A DNA stretch of 64,000 bases from Mactra quadrangularis (taxonomy: Eukaryota; Mollusca; Bivalvia; Venerida; Mactridae), in NCBI GenBank assembly GCA_025267735.1, contig CM046307.1, positions 54,803,395 through 54,867,394 on the forward strand, given 5' to 3'. The translations under genes and the position numbers were made by a program. The notes under the pieces were generated by a model. The model ran no database searches and was not told the origin of the DNA. It worked only from the letters and a program-made list of their open reading frames with translations. Positions 15,901 through 27,759 of this stretch are shown here, in pieces. Numbering within the stretch: position 1 is the stretch's first letter; the number at the start of each line of letters is the position of its first letter.

Positions 15901-18900
15901 TGATTAATAAGTTGTAAAATTCTGGCTGGAAAATTACAAAATTACATGACTTCACAATAATATAAATGGACAAGATTTATAGAATATTTTCAAGGATAAT
16001 GTAAGTGCACTATGTAATATTACAGTACTTACTTCTTGACTGCGATTGTACAACTCGTCCTACAAATATATAATGATTGAAAACCTAGCATAGTGGAAAT
16101 ATAACATAACCTTATCATGGGCTGTGTCTCTAACATGTAACAGATCATAGTAGTGAGCGTAACATCCTCAGTTTTGGTTGTCTTTGTTCAACAGACAAGG
16201 TATCCTTTGTTAGTTTGGATTAAACTAATGAGTGCCGAAATAATAAACCGACAAAATGTATTAACAAATAAATGAGGGGAATGAATGAATGATATGAAGG
16301 TATGAATTAATGAACAAGTAAAATGAATGAAAGAAGGATTTATTCAATGAACATGTAAAATCAGTCATCGCCTTAACCCACCATCCTGAAGTCAAGGGCT
16401 AGAGAAAACTGCTTATTTCATACAGTCTGGCAAGTTGATAATTTTGCCCTTTACTAATTTACATTAAAAATCAGGCTAGTTCATAGTGTTAAATTTTCTC
16501 CAACACTATGACTAGCCTTATTATAAATATACACATGTAATTATAAAATATTAAGGCAATGACTGTACATAATATGAATGAGAGAATGAATGAACAAATG
16601 AACATGTAAAATAAATGAACATGTGATAACATAGGAAAACAGGAATGAATGAATGAATGAATAAATGAATTAATGAATGAATGGTAATGAAAAAATGATT
16701 GGTGGTTAAATGCAGAAAATAAAATCATTAATAAACTAACTAAGACTGTAATACAGAGCAGTTTGGAATTCTTGATATATATAAATGTAATCTAGAATGA
16801 ACACTTCAAACAACAGGGTGGTGTGATTGTTGATAGATGAAGTATTCATCTAGAGAAAGCCAGAAGCCAACAAGACGGAGATTGAGTGGGGGGGAAGGGT
16901 TTAACTAAGTGAATAGCAATTCAATAGCAGGTAATTCCTTTAATTTTTTTCAGGGAGAAAGGGAGAAACATAATTTCAACTCAACAGTCATTTTAATGGG
17001 TAAGAATGAAAAATGTATGAAGAAATGATTGGCCAACATAGTCCCTCATAGAACAACACACTTAAAAAAAACTCCCCTTCACCTAATCACATCAAATCAA
17101 CACTTCAAGTTCAATAGATACACGTAAACGCACTAAAAATGAAATAGATCTCATCCCAGGCTGACTAGAGCATACCGAGAGTTGTGGCAAAGCTTTTTTT
17201 TATATATAAAACATGTAATATATATGTCTTATATGAAATTAGAGTGATATTCTAATAAGATTGTAAAGCAGGGTACGACACCAACTTTGCCCCAGGATTC
17301 CAAGGATCCCCAAAACTTGGGAGGAAGCCCAGTGATGCTTAGCTTGAGATTTTGCAGGATTCCATTAAATTACCATTGTTACATAAATTTGAGTTTCACA
17401 ACCATTGTTCATCACAATTTATGCCTGCAAATCTGTATCCATTTTTTGGGTCAATTTTTTTGGAGGAATCCCTGATGTTAAAAAGGAATCTTTGAAAAAC
17501 TGACAACAGATTCCTTCTGGATCCTTAGTAAAACAGTAAGTGTCAAACCCTGTTAAGTTATACTTGGATGTCATTGTGACCTTACAATCTCACTGGCAAA
17601 TTAAAACTAATCATAATTACAGAGTGCCAGGCTGAGAAAAAAAGGAATAAACTGCACACTAAGTGTTGGTAATCTTTTACACTAAGTAAGAGACAGCAAA
17701 GATGGCTTGTTAACCATACCATGATATTAGTTGTGTCTGAATGTAGGTTATAAAAACCTGAGCAATGTAAGACTTTTAACAAAGTTCATGGAATATTGCA
17801 ACAAAGTTCTCCTTTGGGAATATTGTTCACAAAGTTCTACTTTTGGAACAGTGTTCAACAAGTTCAACTTAAAGATCAGAGTTCACAAAGTTCTACTTTT
17901 GGAACAGTGTTCACAAAGTTCTACTATAGGAACAGTGTCCTTAAAGTTCTACTTTTGGAAAAAAATTCAAGAAGTTCAACTTCTTACTTTTATCATTTCT
18001 GTAGTAAAGTTGGATTTAAATTTAATGTTTTAAGATTGTTGAGCACTTACATTTCAATATTCCATGTAACAGGAAGAGAGTTTTTAAGAAAACAATTTTG
18101 AATCAATTTTCCTATATCACCAATTAGAAATCAAACTACATATATGTAGTTATAAGTTTTTGTCATAGATGTAATCCAGAACTCAAAATTGGTTTTTTCA
18201 CAGCACTGACCAGGAACAAACAACTTCTTTTGGAGAATAATAGCTCAAAATCATGTGCTACAAAATTTCTATTCATTTGCAACCATAGTTTTCATTGTAC
18301 CAGTACATGTATGTGCATTGTAGGGAAAAACCCATAGATTTGAATTTTTGGATAAAATCTAGTGAGTTTGTATACAAGTTATTAAAACAGACACATCTAA
18401 TATCCTAGATGGTAAATCCAGTGTGAGTAAAACATAGAGATATTTACCGTGGCAGGTGAAGCTCTTGTTGTATGTGTTAATGGAGTACCTTCACCATCCA
18501 TTGTTCCACCTTGTATTAGATATGTGTTACCTCCTTGCTGGGTTAATATATGACCTTGCATTGTTTGTATTGTAGTTCCCATACTTGGAATACCTTGGGC
18601 AACCTACAGTAGGAATAAATATAATTATGAAATATAAACAATATGCTGAGGTATACAGTGCTATAAAAAAATTACCTTTACAAATATTAAACATTTTTGA
18701 TACAAAATGGAAATAAATGCACATTGCTCATTGCTTAAAATGTAGGGTTATTTAGACTAGCTAAATAGATTCTTTAATAATTCCTGAGGAGATTTAGAAT
18801 ATTGAACATAGAAGTTAGACTGGCAGATTTAGTTTTCAAATTAAAATGTTGATACATGGCATTGTCATTATTCAAAACAGATGTTTGAGCAATTTCATAG

Positions 18901-21900
18901 TTTTGAGAAAAGAGCATTTGAAAGTTCAAACAGCCAGTATTAAGCATGGCTTATAATATTATTTTCATAGGATTAAATTATTGTATAGAATAGTTTCACA
19001 GGAATATAACCCTAAGAGTTGTGAAGAGCTTAAAAAAACTAACATAATGGTACTAATATAAAAAGAGCGCTATAAAAATGTGGTATATAATAATAACATA
19101 AAAGTACCAAACACTCAATATTGCCAAAAGTTGACTTACATCCCTCTGGAATGAGACCAACTATGTATGTACATACCTGTCCACTTCCAGTCTGGTAATA
19201 TGTACCAGATGATGTGTTATATACTGCTGTCTGTCCATACTCACTACTGTATTGTCTACAAAATAAATATAATATGCAATAAGACATGGTACTTCAACTG
19301 ACTGACTTAAAAAATAACATATAATGGAGCCTCAGAAAAACTGAACAGAAAGTTTCATTTTCCAAGGTGCAGTTTATTTTTCTGAGATTCCAAAGTAGAT
19401 ATATAATTTAGAACTCAATAAAAAAAACAAATTAAATAATTTGATGAAAGAAAAGTACTAAAACAAGTGTAATAAATCAAGTCAATGATCACAAAAACTG
19501 ATCTTGGCAAAAGTTTAATAATGACTACAAATACTTAAAGACAAGATCCAAGTATTGACTATAGGTTAATTAACAAAAAGTGTAAAATCAATGTAAAATC
19601 AACAAAAACAAGTCAGTACAAACACAAAACAACAAAAATGAAATTTATGCAATCAACAACACTACAATCAATTTGATTATGGTTCATCACACAAACATAA
19701 ACCTACAATCCCCGACTAAGCTTTTATATCATTTAAAATTCCATATGATAATACTATAAAATTAAACTGCGCTATATCAGGTATGTGCCAAAGTGAATAT
19801 GAGTACATTGATTACTCTATCTTCTCCAAGATTATAGTTTGTGCATTCACTCTTAATTTGTGTATTAACAAAATTAACCCATTGAAACCCTTAAAGAAAA
19901 GCCAAATGCTGAGCTTCATAATTAACTGAATACTTTATGGGAGAACAACAACCACAACATATAAAACAAAATCAATTTACCCTTCATTATTCCAGCGAAC
20001 CCTGTCAAATTAACAAATAAAAGCCTACACATGCATTCATTCAAAAACAGAAGGCAAAAAATAAAAACAATGGAAATTAAAAGTTACTTATAAGTACTAT
20101 CAAAACAACAATCAAATGATCCAAAGTAATCACAAGAATAATAACAGAAAATGCTTTGGGCAGACAAACCAGATAAGTAACCCGTAACAATGTGTCAGTT
20201 AAACTTTTAACATTACAGCAACTATTGATGCAATTGACATTACGCCAAGGCCACTATAACTACATTTTAAGACAAGTGGCTAATGTATTTTTCATTTTTT
20301 CATGTGTGAACGAAATTATTAATATTTAGAAATGGGAGGTCTGGCGTAATGTCAGTTAGTACCACATTTAAACCAACACTTTACTACAACTGATGTTATA
20401 AGTTAAATTACTATTGAAAGTTAATACTTCGTTTTAACTAGTAAAAACACAACATAGTATTTAATAAATTTCATACAAATCTACATTACATAATCTATTG
20501 ATCCAATAAACATAATACAAAAGTTTTTAATAAACACTACAAGTCATGCAAAACATAAAACCAGCAGCCATTGCCTTTACTCACTAGCCCGGAACAAGTG
20601 AAAATAAATTCTGGCTAGTGGAAATTACTAATTTTATTTAGATGGGCCAGTTAATAATTTTGAACTAAACCCACTAATTCAAAGTATGGGACTACCAGAC
20701 TAGTAAAAATTAATTCTGGCTAGTGGAAATAACTTATTTCATTTATTTGGGCCAGTTGATAATTTTGCCCTTAGCCCACTAGTCCAAAGTATGGGATTAG
20801 TAAAAATTTAATTCTGGCTAGTGTAAATAACTTGTTTCATGAAGTTGACCCAGTCCAAATTTTGCCCTCAACTCACTAGTCCAAAGTGCGAGACCAGTAG
20901 TCCAAAGTATGGGATTAGTAAAAATTTAATTCTGGATAGTGTAAATAACTTGTTTCATGAAGTTGACTCAGTCCAAATTTTGCCCTCAACTCACTAGTCC
21001 AAAGTATGAGACCAGTGAAAATGAATTCTGGCTTGTGGAAATTACTTATTTCATATAGTCAGGCTAGTTGATAATTTTGCTCTGACTATATGACAATAAA
21101 GTGGGCTAGTGCTGGAGAAAATAAGGCAATTACTGAACCAGTGATTTCTACTTGTTAAAACAACATCTAGTGACAATTTGAAAACAATAACTGAAGAGAT
21201 TAGATCACACACACACAAAACAACATAAGTGAAAATGATATATTGAAAAAAAGACAAAAAAGTCAAACTAGATAATATATACTAAAAATAAAAACTCTAG
21301 AACTTAAATTATGAACATCAACTAATTCAAAGTTGAAGTAATAATTCAAGTTATCTTTTCTTGTCTTACAAACAGTCAAATTTGAGTTTTGTTTTCAGAT
21401 TTTTATACTTGTATCATTTTTGGTGGCAATCTAGATGTGTAATAAGACAAACACAAGTTCAATTCAATTTGGTTCGAATGAAATGGAGGCATAAAGTCAT
21501 AGACATTTCTGTTTCTTAGGTAGAATCACAAAATTGCAATTGTTTTTAAATTTAGATTTTAATCCATAAACCAACATTTACAAACTTGTATCAACTGCAG
21601 ACAAATCAGTAGAAACTCAATGAAGTTTCTACAAGTAAGTAAATTATTCAAAACAACTAGACATTGAATGTAAATATATTTATATGAATTGGTTATAAAT
21701 TGAATAGATTGTATTTCATTTTGCTCTCAGAAACACAGTGCAGAGTCTCTGAGGAAGGCAAAATATCATATTCAGTTATAGTTGTATAAAATACATTCAT
21801 TTGAATTTTTATGTATAAACATTCAATGTGCTTTTTTCTGACCCCCAAAAGTATGTATTTTTTGCCTTCAAAACAAAATTCTCTAATATATTGTACTTAA

Positions 21901-23853
21901 ACGGTAAACCTATGCCACCCTTCTTCTTAATAAAGTAGAAATAAAATGCTAACTTGATGCTAGCTAAAGCCAAGAACTGAGATACAAAGAACATGTTGTT
22001 GTCTACTACACATCTAGATATTTCTCCACAATGTTAGTGAGATTTTGGATAAGAGAACAACACTTCATACAATACTGCAATATGTATAGATTTATACATA
22101 ATGCAGTTAGGAAAGCCATGCTAGACTGACAGCAGCACCACAATGTCAAACGGAGCACCATCACGTCTAGATCATGTTAGTATCATACATTTGACCGTTT
22201 GTAGATGCGTAGATACTTGGATCATTGCCTTCTACATACTGAACATGTGCTGGATAGATTGTCTGGCCTCCTGGATGAATGGCTATATTCTCTTGGTTAC
22301 TCTGATTCTGTTCTGTCAAGGCTTCAGCCACAGATGCTGTTAAAAAAATAAAATATTCATTCATACATTATAAAGTCAATAGATTTGATTCAAAACTTCA
22401 GTTGATGGTTTTTTTTCCAGCAGAAAAGCTTCTTTTGTACCGGATGTACACATGATTAACAAAGTTGAAATAAAAATGTGAGTAAACAGAACAGTAGGAT
22501 TTAATCTGTGCAGCATTCTTTTTTTTTCAAGAACATGTAAAACATTTAGTTCTGAAGGGATGCATTCAGTACAAACAATCTATTTTTTACTTGAAAAAAA
22601 ATTGGTGCTCTTATTGAGTTCAACTAATGAATACCATCAAAGTACTCATAAAGGCTCACTGAGCTAATTGACCGGCAGATATAAACCAACTTTGAAAATA
22701 GAAATGATATTTAAAAAGAAATGATACATAGTTAATAATATAAGTTTGTAGACCTTCATAGAATTAGATGTATAAAATGATAACAAATAAAGCATTAATA
22801 TCACTTAATCATAATTAGAAAAAAAGTATAATTGAAATAACACAAGTCATATTATATTTACAGCAGTAGAAATATACCAATGTCTTATAAATATAGCACA
22901 AGAAATTTGCATTAGAGGTAATAGCTCTAGCAAAGGGGAATAGCTCTTCATGTTAATGAATTATTTCAAACTACATCTTCATCTAATTTAAAATATAAGC
23001 AAGCAGTTGACCTTTACTCAAATAAATTTCAATGAGAATTCAACTACAATTACAAACATGACGACCAACAATTTTCTTAGAATCGAATCAACATGTTTAT
23101 AACTAATTTAATTTGAAAGCTACTCTCAATGTTTAAGTTAAAGCTTGATTAAAACAAAATTACTTGATGTATGAATCTGTCTAATACTATAAATTAAGTA
23201 TTATACTGATAACTTGAATTTTCAACAACTTACTTGTAACAATAAACTGCTGCTGGCCTGAATGGGCCTGAGCAGGCTGTATAATAGTTGCAGTCTTTTG
23301 ACTCTGGGCTGCCTGTGATGAAGCTGGTGACTTGGAATTCTACAGAAAAAAAATATACACAACTTTAATCAAAGGCAATCTGGAAATTCTAGACAGTTAA
23401 TTACTCAAAGAGCAAAATACAAGAAAAAATGGCATTTTAACAGATTGATAAGTTATTGGTAAATCAGGACTTAAATAGCAGATCGCTAAATTACCGTGAC
23501 CAGTTCAAAAGGTGGAATTATTTACTTAAACACATAAACACACTTGAAAGTGACAACAGGTTCAAGAAAGAGCATACAACTTACCTATGCAGACAATTTT
23601 TTACATTTGAAAATTACAATCACTATTTCAGACACAATTTTGAAAAAGAGTCATTTAAGACTTATACATTGTATTAGATGAACTGTGTTGTGAAGTACCA
23701 TTTGAAATGTCAATTGACTGATAAATATAATTATGCACTATATAAAAGTGATGTATTAGTATTTATAGAGACACTAACCTGGTTCACCTGATGTACTTGT
23801 ACCACTGTTGGATTCATTGCTTGTAGGTCGGTCACAAATGTCTGTGTGGCCAT
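3976..23853 (-). CDS. RFX-family winged-helix transcription factor (RFX1/2/3 group)
   Basis: Sequence-specific nuclear regulator; RFX1/2/3 proteins bind X-box motifs and in animals drive cilium genes (family knowledge). Coding exons, 5' to 3' on the minus strand: 23853-23779, 23339-23234, 22336-22189, 19255-19177, 18603-18448, 11701-11520, 10910-10794, 10276-10048, 8954-8866, 7986-7832, 7400-7303, 6762-6613, 5971-5763, 5239-5086, 4395-3976. All splice sites are GT/AG, phases join, and the total is 2367 nt (788 residues). Recognisable blocks are an N-terminal Q-rich activation region with [10 protein letters not shown], the linker [10 protein letters not shown] (ends residue 188), the DNA-binding domain (about 189-262, with [18 protein letters not shown]), then the conserved B/C/dimerisation region ([73 protein letters not shown]). 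The last exon is a poorly conserved Ala/Thr/Gly-rich tail ending KRFKIE. I chose the Met at 23853 because the upstream frame has no other Met before a stop. Which RFX1/2/3 paralogue it matches is unresolved. Confidence 0.93.
4780..5055 (-). repeat. tRNA-derived SINE copy 1
   Basis: Read on the minus strand, the head has an A-box-like GGCTAGCTCAGTTTGTAG (5048-5031) and a B-box-like GTTTGATCC (near 4980), then a body with TGGTCATGAAA and GGCAGTTGTCAGTCACT. The same body occurs in four other copies in the window. It lies in an RFX intron. Confidence 0.7.
7494..7760. repeat. dispersed repeat family B, copy 1
   Basis: Shares blocks AATTATGGTCATTTTA, CCAGCTCACCCAAC, TTTCTGGACC-like and AAGGTATAAC with 10355-10575, in the same order and spacing. 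Its high-coordinate end has a B-box-like GGATATGGAATCTCGG on the minus strand, so it may be another SINE. Confidence 0.5.
8592..8763. mobile_element. short MITE family C, copy 1
   Basis: Terminal inverted repeats: ACAGAAAGGTTCCATTATAA on the left and GTGAAACTTTACTGT on the right. The interior words AAGACCA and GACTTTTAAGTGCCAAATGC match copies at 11880 and 30787. RFX intron. Confidence 0.6.
9410..9605 (-). repeat. tRNA-derived SINE copy 2, diverged
   Basis: Shares with the other copies the body segment GGCAGTTGTCAGCTACTGG and, at the high-coordinate end on the minus strand, an A-box-like CAGTCTGTAG followed by a B-box-like GGAACTTGATTCC. It lies in an RFX intron. Confidence 0.55.
10355..10575. 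repeat. dispersed repeat family B, copy 2
   Basis: Second copy of the family seen at 7494-7760, about 60 bp upstream of an RFX exon in window coordinates. The shared order of conserved blocks is the evidence; ends are approximate. Confidence 0.5.
11880..12186. mobile_element. short MITE family C, copy 2, with insertion
   Basis: Left end ACAGTAAAGTTCTG, right end CGGAACTTTACTGTA, with shared interior TTTTCAAGTCCAAAATGC and AAGACCATCTATTTTGATG. It is longer than the other copies because of extra sequence before the right end. RFX intron. Confidence 0.55.
14222..14305 (-). other. candidate 84-nt cassette exon of the RFX gene
   Basis: On the minus strand a long pyrimidine tract and TTACAG acceptor precede 84 nt that are open in phase 0, encoding 28 residues beginning [13 protein letters not shown] and ending VPSLKSG. 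A GTAATC donor follows, weaker than consensus. The insertion point, just after RASPAT and before the DNA-binding domain, is where I recall vertebrate RFX2/RFX3 carrying a cassette exon of similar size. No clear sequence match to that exon is visible. Confidence 0.5.
15542..15606. repeat. imperfect 26-bp inverted repeat (hairpin)
   Basis: Arms at 15542-15567 and 15580-15606 (GGTTTAGTGCAAACAGTCGT against its near complement) are separated by 12 bases. It lies in the large RFX intron between the two candidate cassette exons. Confidence 0.6.
16033..16059 (-). other. candidate 27-nt cassette microexon of the RFX gene
   Basis: On the minus strand a TTTGTAG acceptor precedes 27 nt encoding DELYNRSQE, followed by an excellent GTAAGTAC donor. 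It lies inside the phase-0 intron between exons 18603-18448 and 11701-11520. Its length is a multiple of three and it is open in the only usable frame. Including it would insert nine residues directly before the DNA-binding domain. Splice-site quality and phase are seen in the sequence; actual use is inference. Confidence 0.55.
16560..16700. repeat. ATGA-type microsatellite tract
   Basis: Runs of GAAT/AATG tetramers, purest at about 16642-16684, with a related looser stretch at 16270-16340. It lies in the large RFX intron. Confidence 0.7.
17800..17985. repeat. about 28-bp tandem repeat, 6-7 copies
   Basis: Unit resembles TTCACAAAGTTCTACTTTTG plus GAACAGTG. Two overlapping open frames of about 100 codons here are repeat artefacts because the unit is not a multiple of three. 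RFX intron. Confidence 0.75.
20235..20354. mobile_element. 120-bp MITE with 13-bp perfect TIRs
   Basis: TGACATTACGCCA at 20235-20247 and its exact complement at 20342-20354. No clear target duplication. RFX intron. Confidence 0.6.
20580..21115. repeat. degenerate about 100-bp tandem array
   Basis: Four to five copies of a unit containing TTCTGGCTAGTG, AACTTGTTTCATGAAGTTGA, CCAAATTTTGCCC and CACTAGTCCAAAGTATG. Related single pieces occur near 6470, 14035, 16400 and 58655, so the unit belongs to a dispersed family locally amplified here. Confidence 0.7.
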
Positions 23854-25515
23854 TAAGTCAACGTCCTCAATTTCCTCATCCGAATCAACTATGAATAAAA
23901 AAATACAAAACACACAATTTATAACATTTTTCAAATAAAATCAAAATTAAACTTCTTTTCATTTACAACTTAAATATCTTCCACACTAAACTAAGGGTAA
24001 CAACCCTAATACAATGTGTCTCATAGAACTACTATAAACTTGAAGATAATAAATAAATGATAACAGGATTTAAAGATTAATGTATAATGTACCTGTATTA
24101 GTATAATCCTTTTTCCTGAACAGCATGATCAAACAAGGGTATTTAACTTTAAGTTTCCAGTAATGTGTGATTTAAGTACAATCATTCATCAGTATCAAAA
24201 GAAATCCCTAAATTTGTATGTCTATCAATCAAAGTGCTATAAACAAAGAATCAAACAAGATGTACATACTGGCCTTTTAAACTACATCACACCTTCACAG
24301 AGCAAGTTTAAACAATGTCCTACCATACACTACAGATTAATTTGGTTTCAAAATGAATAGATACATGAAGACACTGGATGTATTGTTTTATGTTAAAAGG
24401 CTGCACAAAAAAAAAAAAACAGAATAAACTATCCATCAAAATCCATGTACTGTAACATTTTTCCAATACAAAGCAAATATTTCATATCCAAAATGAGTTA
24501 CATGCAGACAAACATAAACAAAAATCTATTTTTAAAATCATAACATCAACATTGAATGACTCATTTATAAAACCTGAGTGTGTTTACATTATGAGTTTGA
24601 GTTTTAATTGCTTCAAAGGAAGAAAATTAGGAAATGGGGTTTTAACAAAGAAAATGATACATCACAGTAGTGACATCTTCCACTAAATAACCATATGACA
24701 ATGCTTATAAACAATATTTTTGTATTTTTTTTCAAAACATGGGAATTGGTTAATAATAGAAATTGACCCAAATACCAAACTAAATATTAAGTGTTCTTAG
24801 CTAGAATTACAAAATAAATAAAGATTTTGAAGCAAGTTTAGCTTAGAATGTCAATAAAACTTGATTAATTAATAGTCAAGGATATAATAACACAACAATA
24901 AGAAGAAAACAGAATTTAAGATTAACATGTCATTTCATGTCTTCAAGATGAAATCTAAAAATAAATTTCAACTTAATATCCTAATTTAAGCCTTATTATA
25001 CATCAGGGAGAGATAAAAGTGCTTAAAATGATAACAGACACATGTATATCACATTTTCCACCGCCCATCAACATTATCTAGCACATCTTTAGCATCTCTT
25101 AGCAACCCGACTTTTCCCCTGGTAGCGTCTACGCATCCATGGTATTTGGACGCTTTGATCAACCATTTTGAATGCCCCAATTCCTCTAATAACACGACGA
25201 AAAGTGATAAAATATAACATATAAAATAATTACATATAGTATCCATGATTATTTTTTATAAAATAGGCTATTTATCCATCATAATCCAATAATATATTCA
25301 AAACTACCGCCAATTTCTAATAATTTCACTAAAAAATTGGTTGCAGTGCTCACGAAGGCCTCGCCATTTTCTGTCAACAAACCAAGACGGATTATGGCCG
25401 ATTATAACGCCCAACATTTTTAGGGAAATGTAGAAAAATACATATAAAGACATCAACAAAAGTGATGCTGGTGACATGATACGTGATACTACATACAAAA
25501 TGAAAGAAAAATCAC

Positions 25516-25600
25516 CTGTAACGTTGGTGGGTAACAGTCGTCACAGCTACCGTGTCTATGGCGTTTATTCCTACGGCAACAGTTGCCAGACTCTCGCGTC
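25516..25600 (-). promoter_or_regulatory. probable RFX 5' non-coding exon and promoter region
   Basis: On the minus strand, sequence ending CCAACGTTACAG is followed by GTGATTTTTC, a plausible donor at 25516. Joining it to the acceptor before 23888 gives a reading frame with no Met and an upstream stop, so it would be 5' untranslated. The area is locally richer in CpG than its surroundings. The outer limit is approximate. It also contains GGCAAC-A-GTTGCC (25575-25587), two RFX half-site-like words facing outward. Confidence 0.35.
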
Positions 25601-26767
25601 ACTAAATTTTGTATTCATACACCAATCTTAAACCGGAACTTGCATATCAGATTTTAAATAGGAATCGCAATTTTGTTTAACACTTTAAAGAAATTTAGAT
25701 TTATAACAGTCTTAATAAAGTTTTATTTCAGAATAAACCATATCATTTCAGGTGATCCGTTTATTTACACAAACTTACGAACTATTTTCTTTCAAATCTT
25801 ACACGAAAACGTGATTCGACACGAACTAGTTGAAAGACAAAATGGCGACCAATTTCGCGTAGCGTCTTGACAACTGAGGAATTTTATTGGGCTTTCCGCT
25901 AGGAGACTTATTTTTGTGCAAGATTTCGAGTTTATAATTTTGGAAGTATAAGATTTAAAGGCGTTAAATGCATTTCTGCATATTATGTTGCGTTCTTGTG
26001 CATTGTTTTCTTGAAAATAACCTTGAGGTCACGTGGAATTGTCTCCTCCTTTGTCACGTGACTAGCAAGTGCACGCGAGGTAGCTAATGGGGAAGCTGCA
26101 ATTGGAGGGGCCTTCTTTGTAACCAGGCATCTCGACAATTTTAATGCTATCGGACCTAAATTTGTAGAAATTGAGAGAAAAAAAACTAAAACACTACTTT
26201 ATGTAGAATTATTTTTTTACAATATGCGTATTTTGTCCCATGTTCCGTTTTATACCCTTTAGGCTATTTATAAATATAAGATAGATCTGTACATGAATAA
26301 AAATTTGTATACAAAGTTTGCTTTGCTATATTTACTTATTTTAGGTGGAACTTCTGTGACTGGTTTCATGCATGTAAATAAACTCTTGAATGCAATATTC
26401 ATAATCTTTCAAACAGGCATATTCTTATGTGTTTTTGCCCTTCTGAAAAATACTTTGGGATCTATCAAGGACCCCATATAATAATAGTTTGATCCGTTTA
26501 CGTGCCAGGGGAGGTAACTGCGATAAAATCTACACTGTAAGTAACTTAGTGACCTCCCGTTCTCTTTAATTATGTGTACAACTTGGTATATTCTACATAA
26601 AACGCTTATTTTTTGCTCGGTGTTTTATCACAAAAAATAAACCTTGCTTAGTCTATTAATTAATTGAACTAAGCCACGATATTAAATACTCAGGATGTCA
26701 ATAAAATATTACGTAGTATTAATTTCAATATGTTTTATGAGTGTCTCAATTAGTGTTGGTGTAATGG

Positions 26768-26849
26768 CATTCTCGTTCCCATCTAGTCTAGTAGGATTCT
26801 CAATACTAGCTAGTATTGAGAATCCTACTAGACTCTGGGAACGAGAATG
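26768..26849. mobile_element. 82-bp hairpin MITE with 9-bp TSD, copy 1
   Basis: Nearly whole-length palindrome beginning CATTCTCGTTCCC and ending GGGAACGAGAATG, with centre ACTAGCTAGT. It is flanked by the 9-bp direct repeat GTGTAATGG (26759-26767 and 26850-26858). The 9-bp duplication fits Mutator-like transposition (inference). Confidence 0.8.
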
Positions 26850-27118
26850 GTGTAATGGTAGATCTAAACTGTTCTACCATTACAAGCATGATTGACTAAG
26901 GGGGTAGTGGTTTATCCGTCATACTGATTTTGTTAAAATAAACTATAAAATCTTAGTTTCAATACTGCACAACCTTTGGAGTGAATTGGTTTATTTTAAT
27001 GTTATCACTAACACATGTTATTTTGTACGAACTATAGATCTGCTACAGGTATTGAGTCACTATGTCCAATATCTTCATTCAATGATATAGCGACATCACA
27101 TGACAATCTGCAAGTATT

Positions 27119-27187
27119 CATTCTCGTTATCAAGATTCTCGATCTAGCTAGTATCGAGAATCCTACTAGACTCTGGGTACGAGGATG
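27119..27187. mobile_element. 69-bp hairpin MITE with 9-bp TSD, copy 2
   Basis: Same family as 26768-26849 (shares CATTCTCGTT, CTAGCTAGTAT and GAGAATCCTACTAGACTCTG) but with a damaged left arm. It is flanked by a different exact 9-bp repeat, GCAAGTATT (27110-27118 and 27188-27196), proving a separate insertion. Confidence 0.8.
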
Positions 27188-27310
27188 GCAAGTATTGGAT
27201 GTGTACAAGTTGTAGTTATGTTACGATTTCAAATAGGAAGATTAAATCCTGCTTAAGGTTGCAATTTAGATCGTTCACACGACATTTTTGAAGAGGTTTA
27301 CAATCTTATA

Positions 27311-27601
27311 GTGGCATATTTCTACCACCAGATAACCACTTAACTAGCAAGTTAATTTAGTGGTTATATTTTTTTCAATCAATAATAGAAAATATACATG
27401 TAAACGAAAGAAAATAAGTGCCTACTACTGTCATTTTTTGTAATATTTAACTAGCTTAATGTTAATTGGTTATCTAGTTATGTAACTAGATAATCATTTA
27501 TCAACTAGTTAATTATTTAGTTAAATAATTACGTAATTAGTTGACCACTTAATTAATGAACTTGTGAGTTATGTGGTTAACCTGTGGCAGAAATATGCCA
27601 C
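27311..27601. mobile_element. 291-bp MITE with about 29-bp TIRs
   Basis: GTGGCATATTTCTACCACCA on the left and its near complement on the right. The interior is made of repeated TTAACTAGTTA-like words. It lies about 160 bp upstream of the alkaline phosphatase start codon. Confidence 0.6.
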
Positions 27602-27759
27602 CATATTTTGTAGATAGTTCATGATATAAAAACTATGTATGACACGGTCACCATGACGGTAGGTATGTTTCCTTACTGACTGACCTTCAACTCACGTTCG
27701 TCGAGACAGAAAGATAAGACCTGAAAGGACTTCAGTTCTTGTTCAAATATCGGACCACG

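Larger units (their letters stand above)
23889..27759. other. intergenic region between RFX and alkaline phosphatase
   Basis: It holds RFX intron 1, the divergent promoter area (about 25.5-26.1 kb, with two CACGTG-type words near 26030-26060) and small transposable elements listed separately. Short minus-strand open frames at 25049-25246 and 25304-25498 each begin with a hydrophobic stretch, and a plus-strand one at 26293-26481 is hydrophobic throughout. I recognise none of them and would not call them genes from this sequence alone. Confidence 0.4.

Noticed and set aside
17731..18101. Two overlapping about 100-codon open frames
   Set aside because: Both run through a 28-bp tandem repeat; repeat-driven openness, not a gene.
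25049..25498. Two short minus-strand open frames with hydrophobic starts near the RFX promoter
   Set aside because: No recognised family, weak context, and they overlap intron 1 of RFX; kept only as a note in the region entry.
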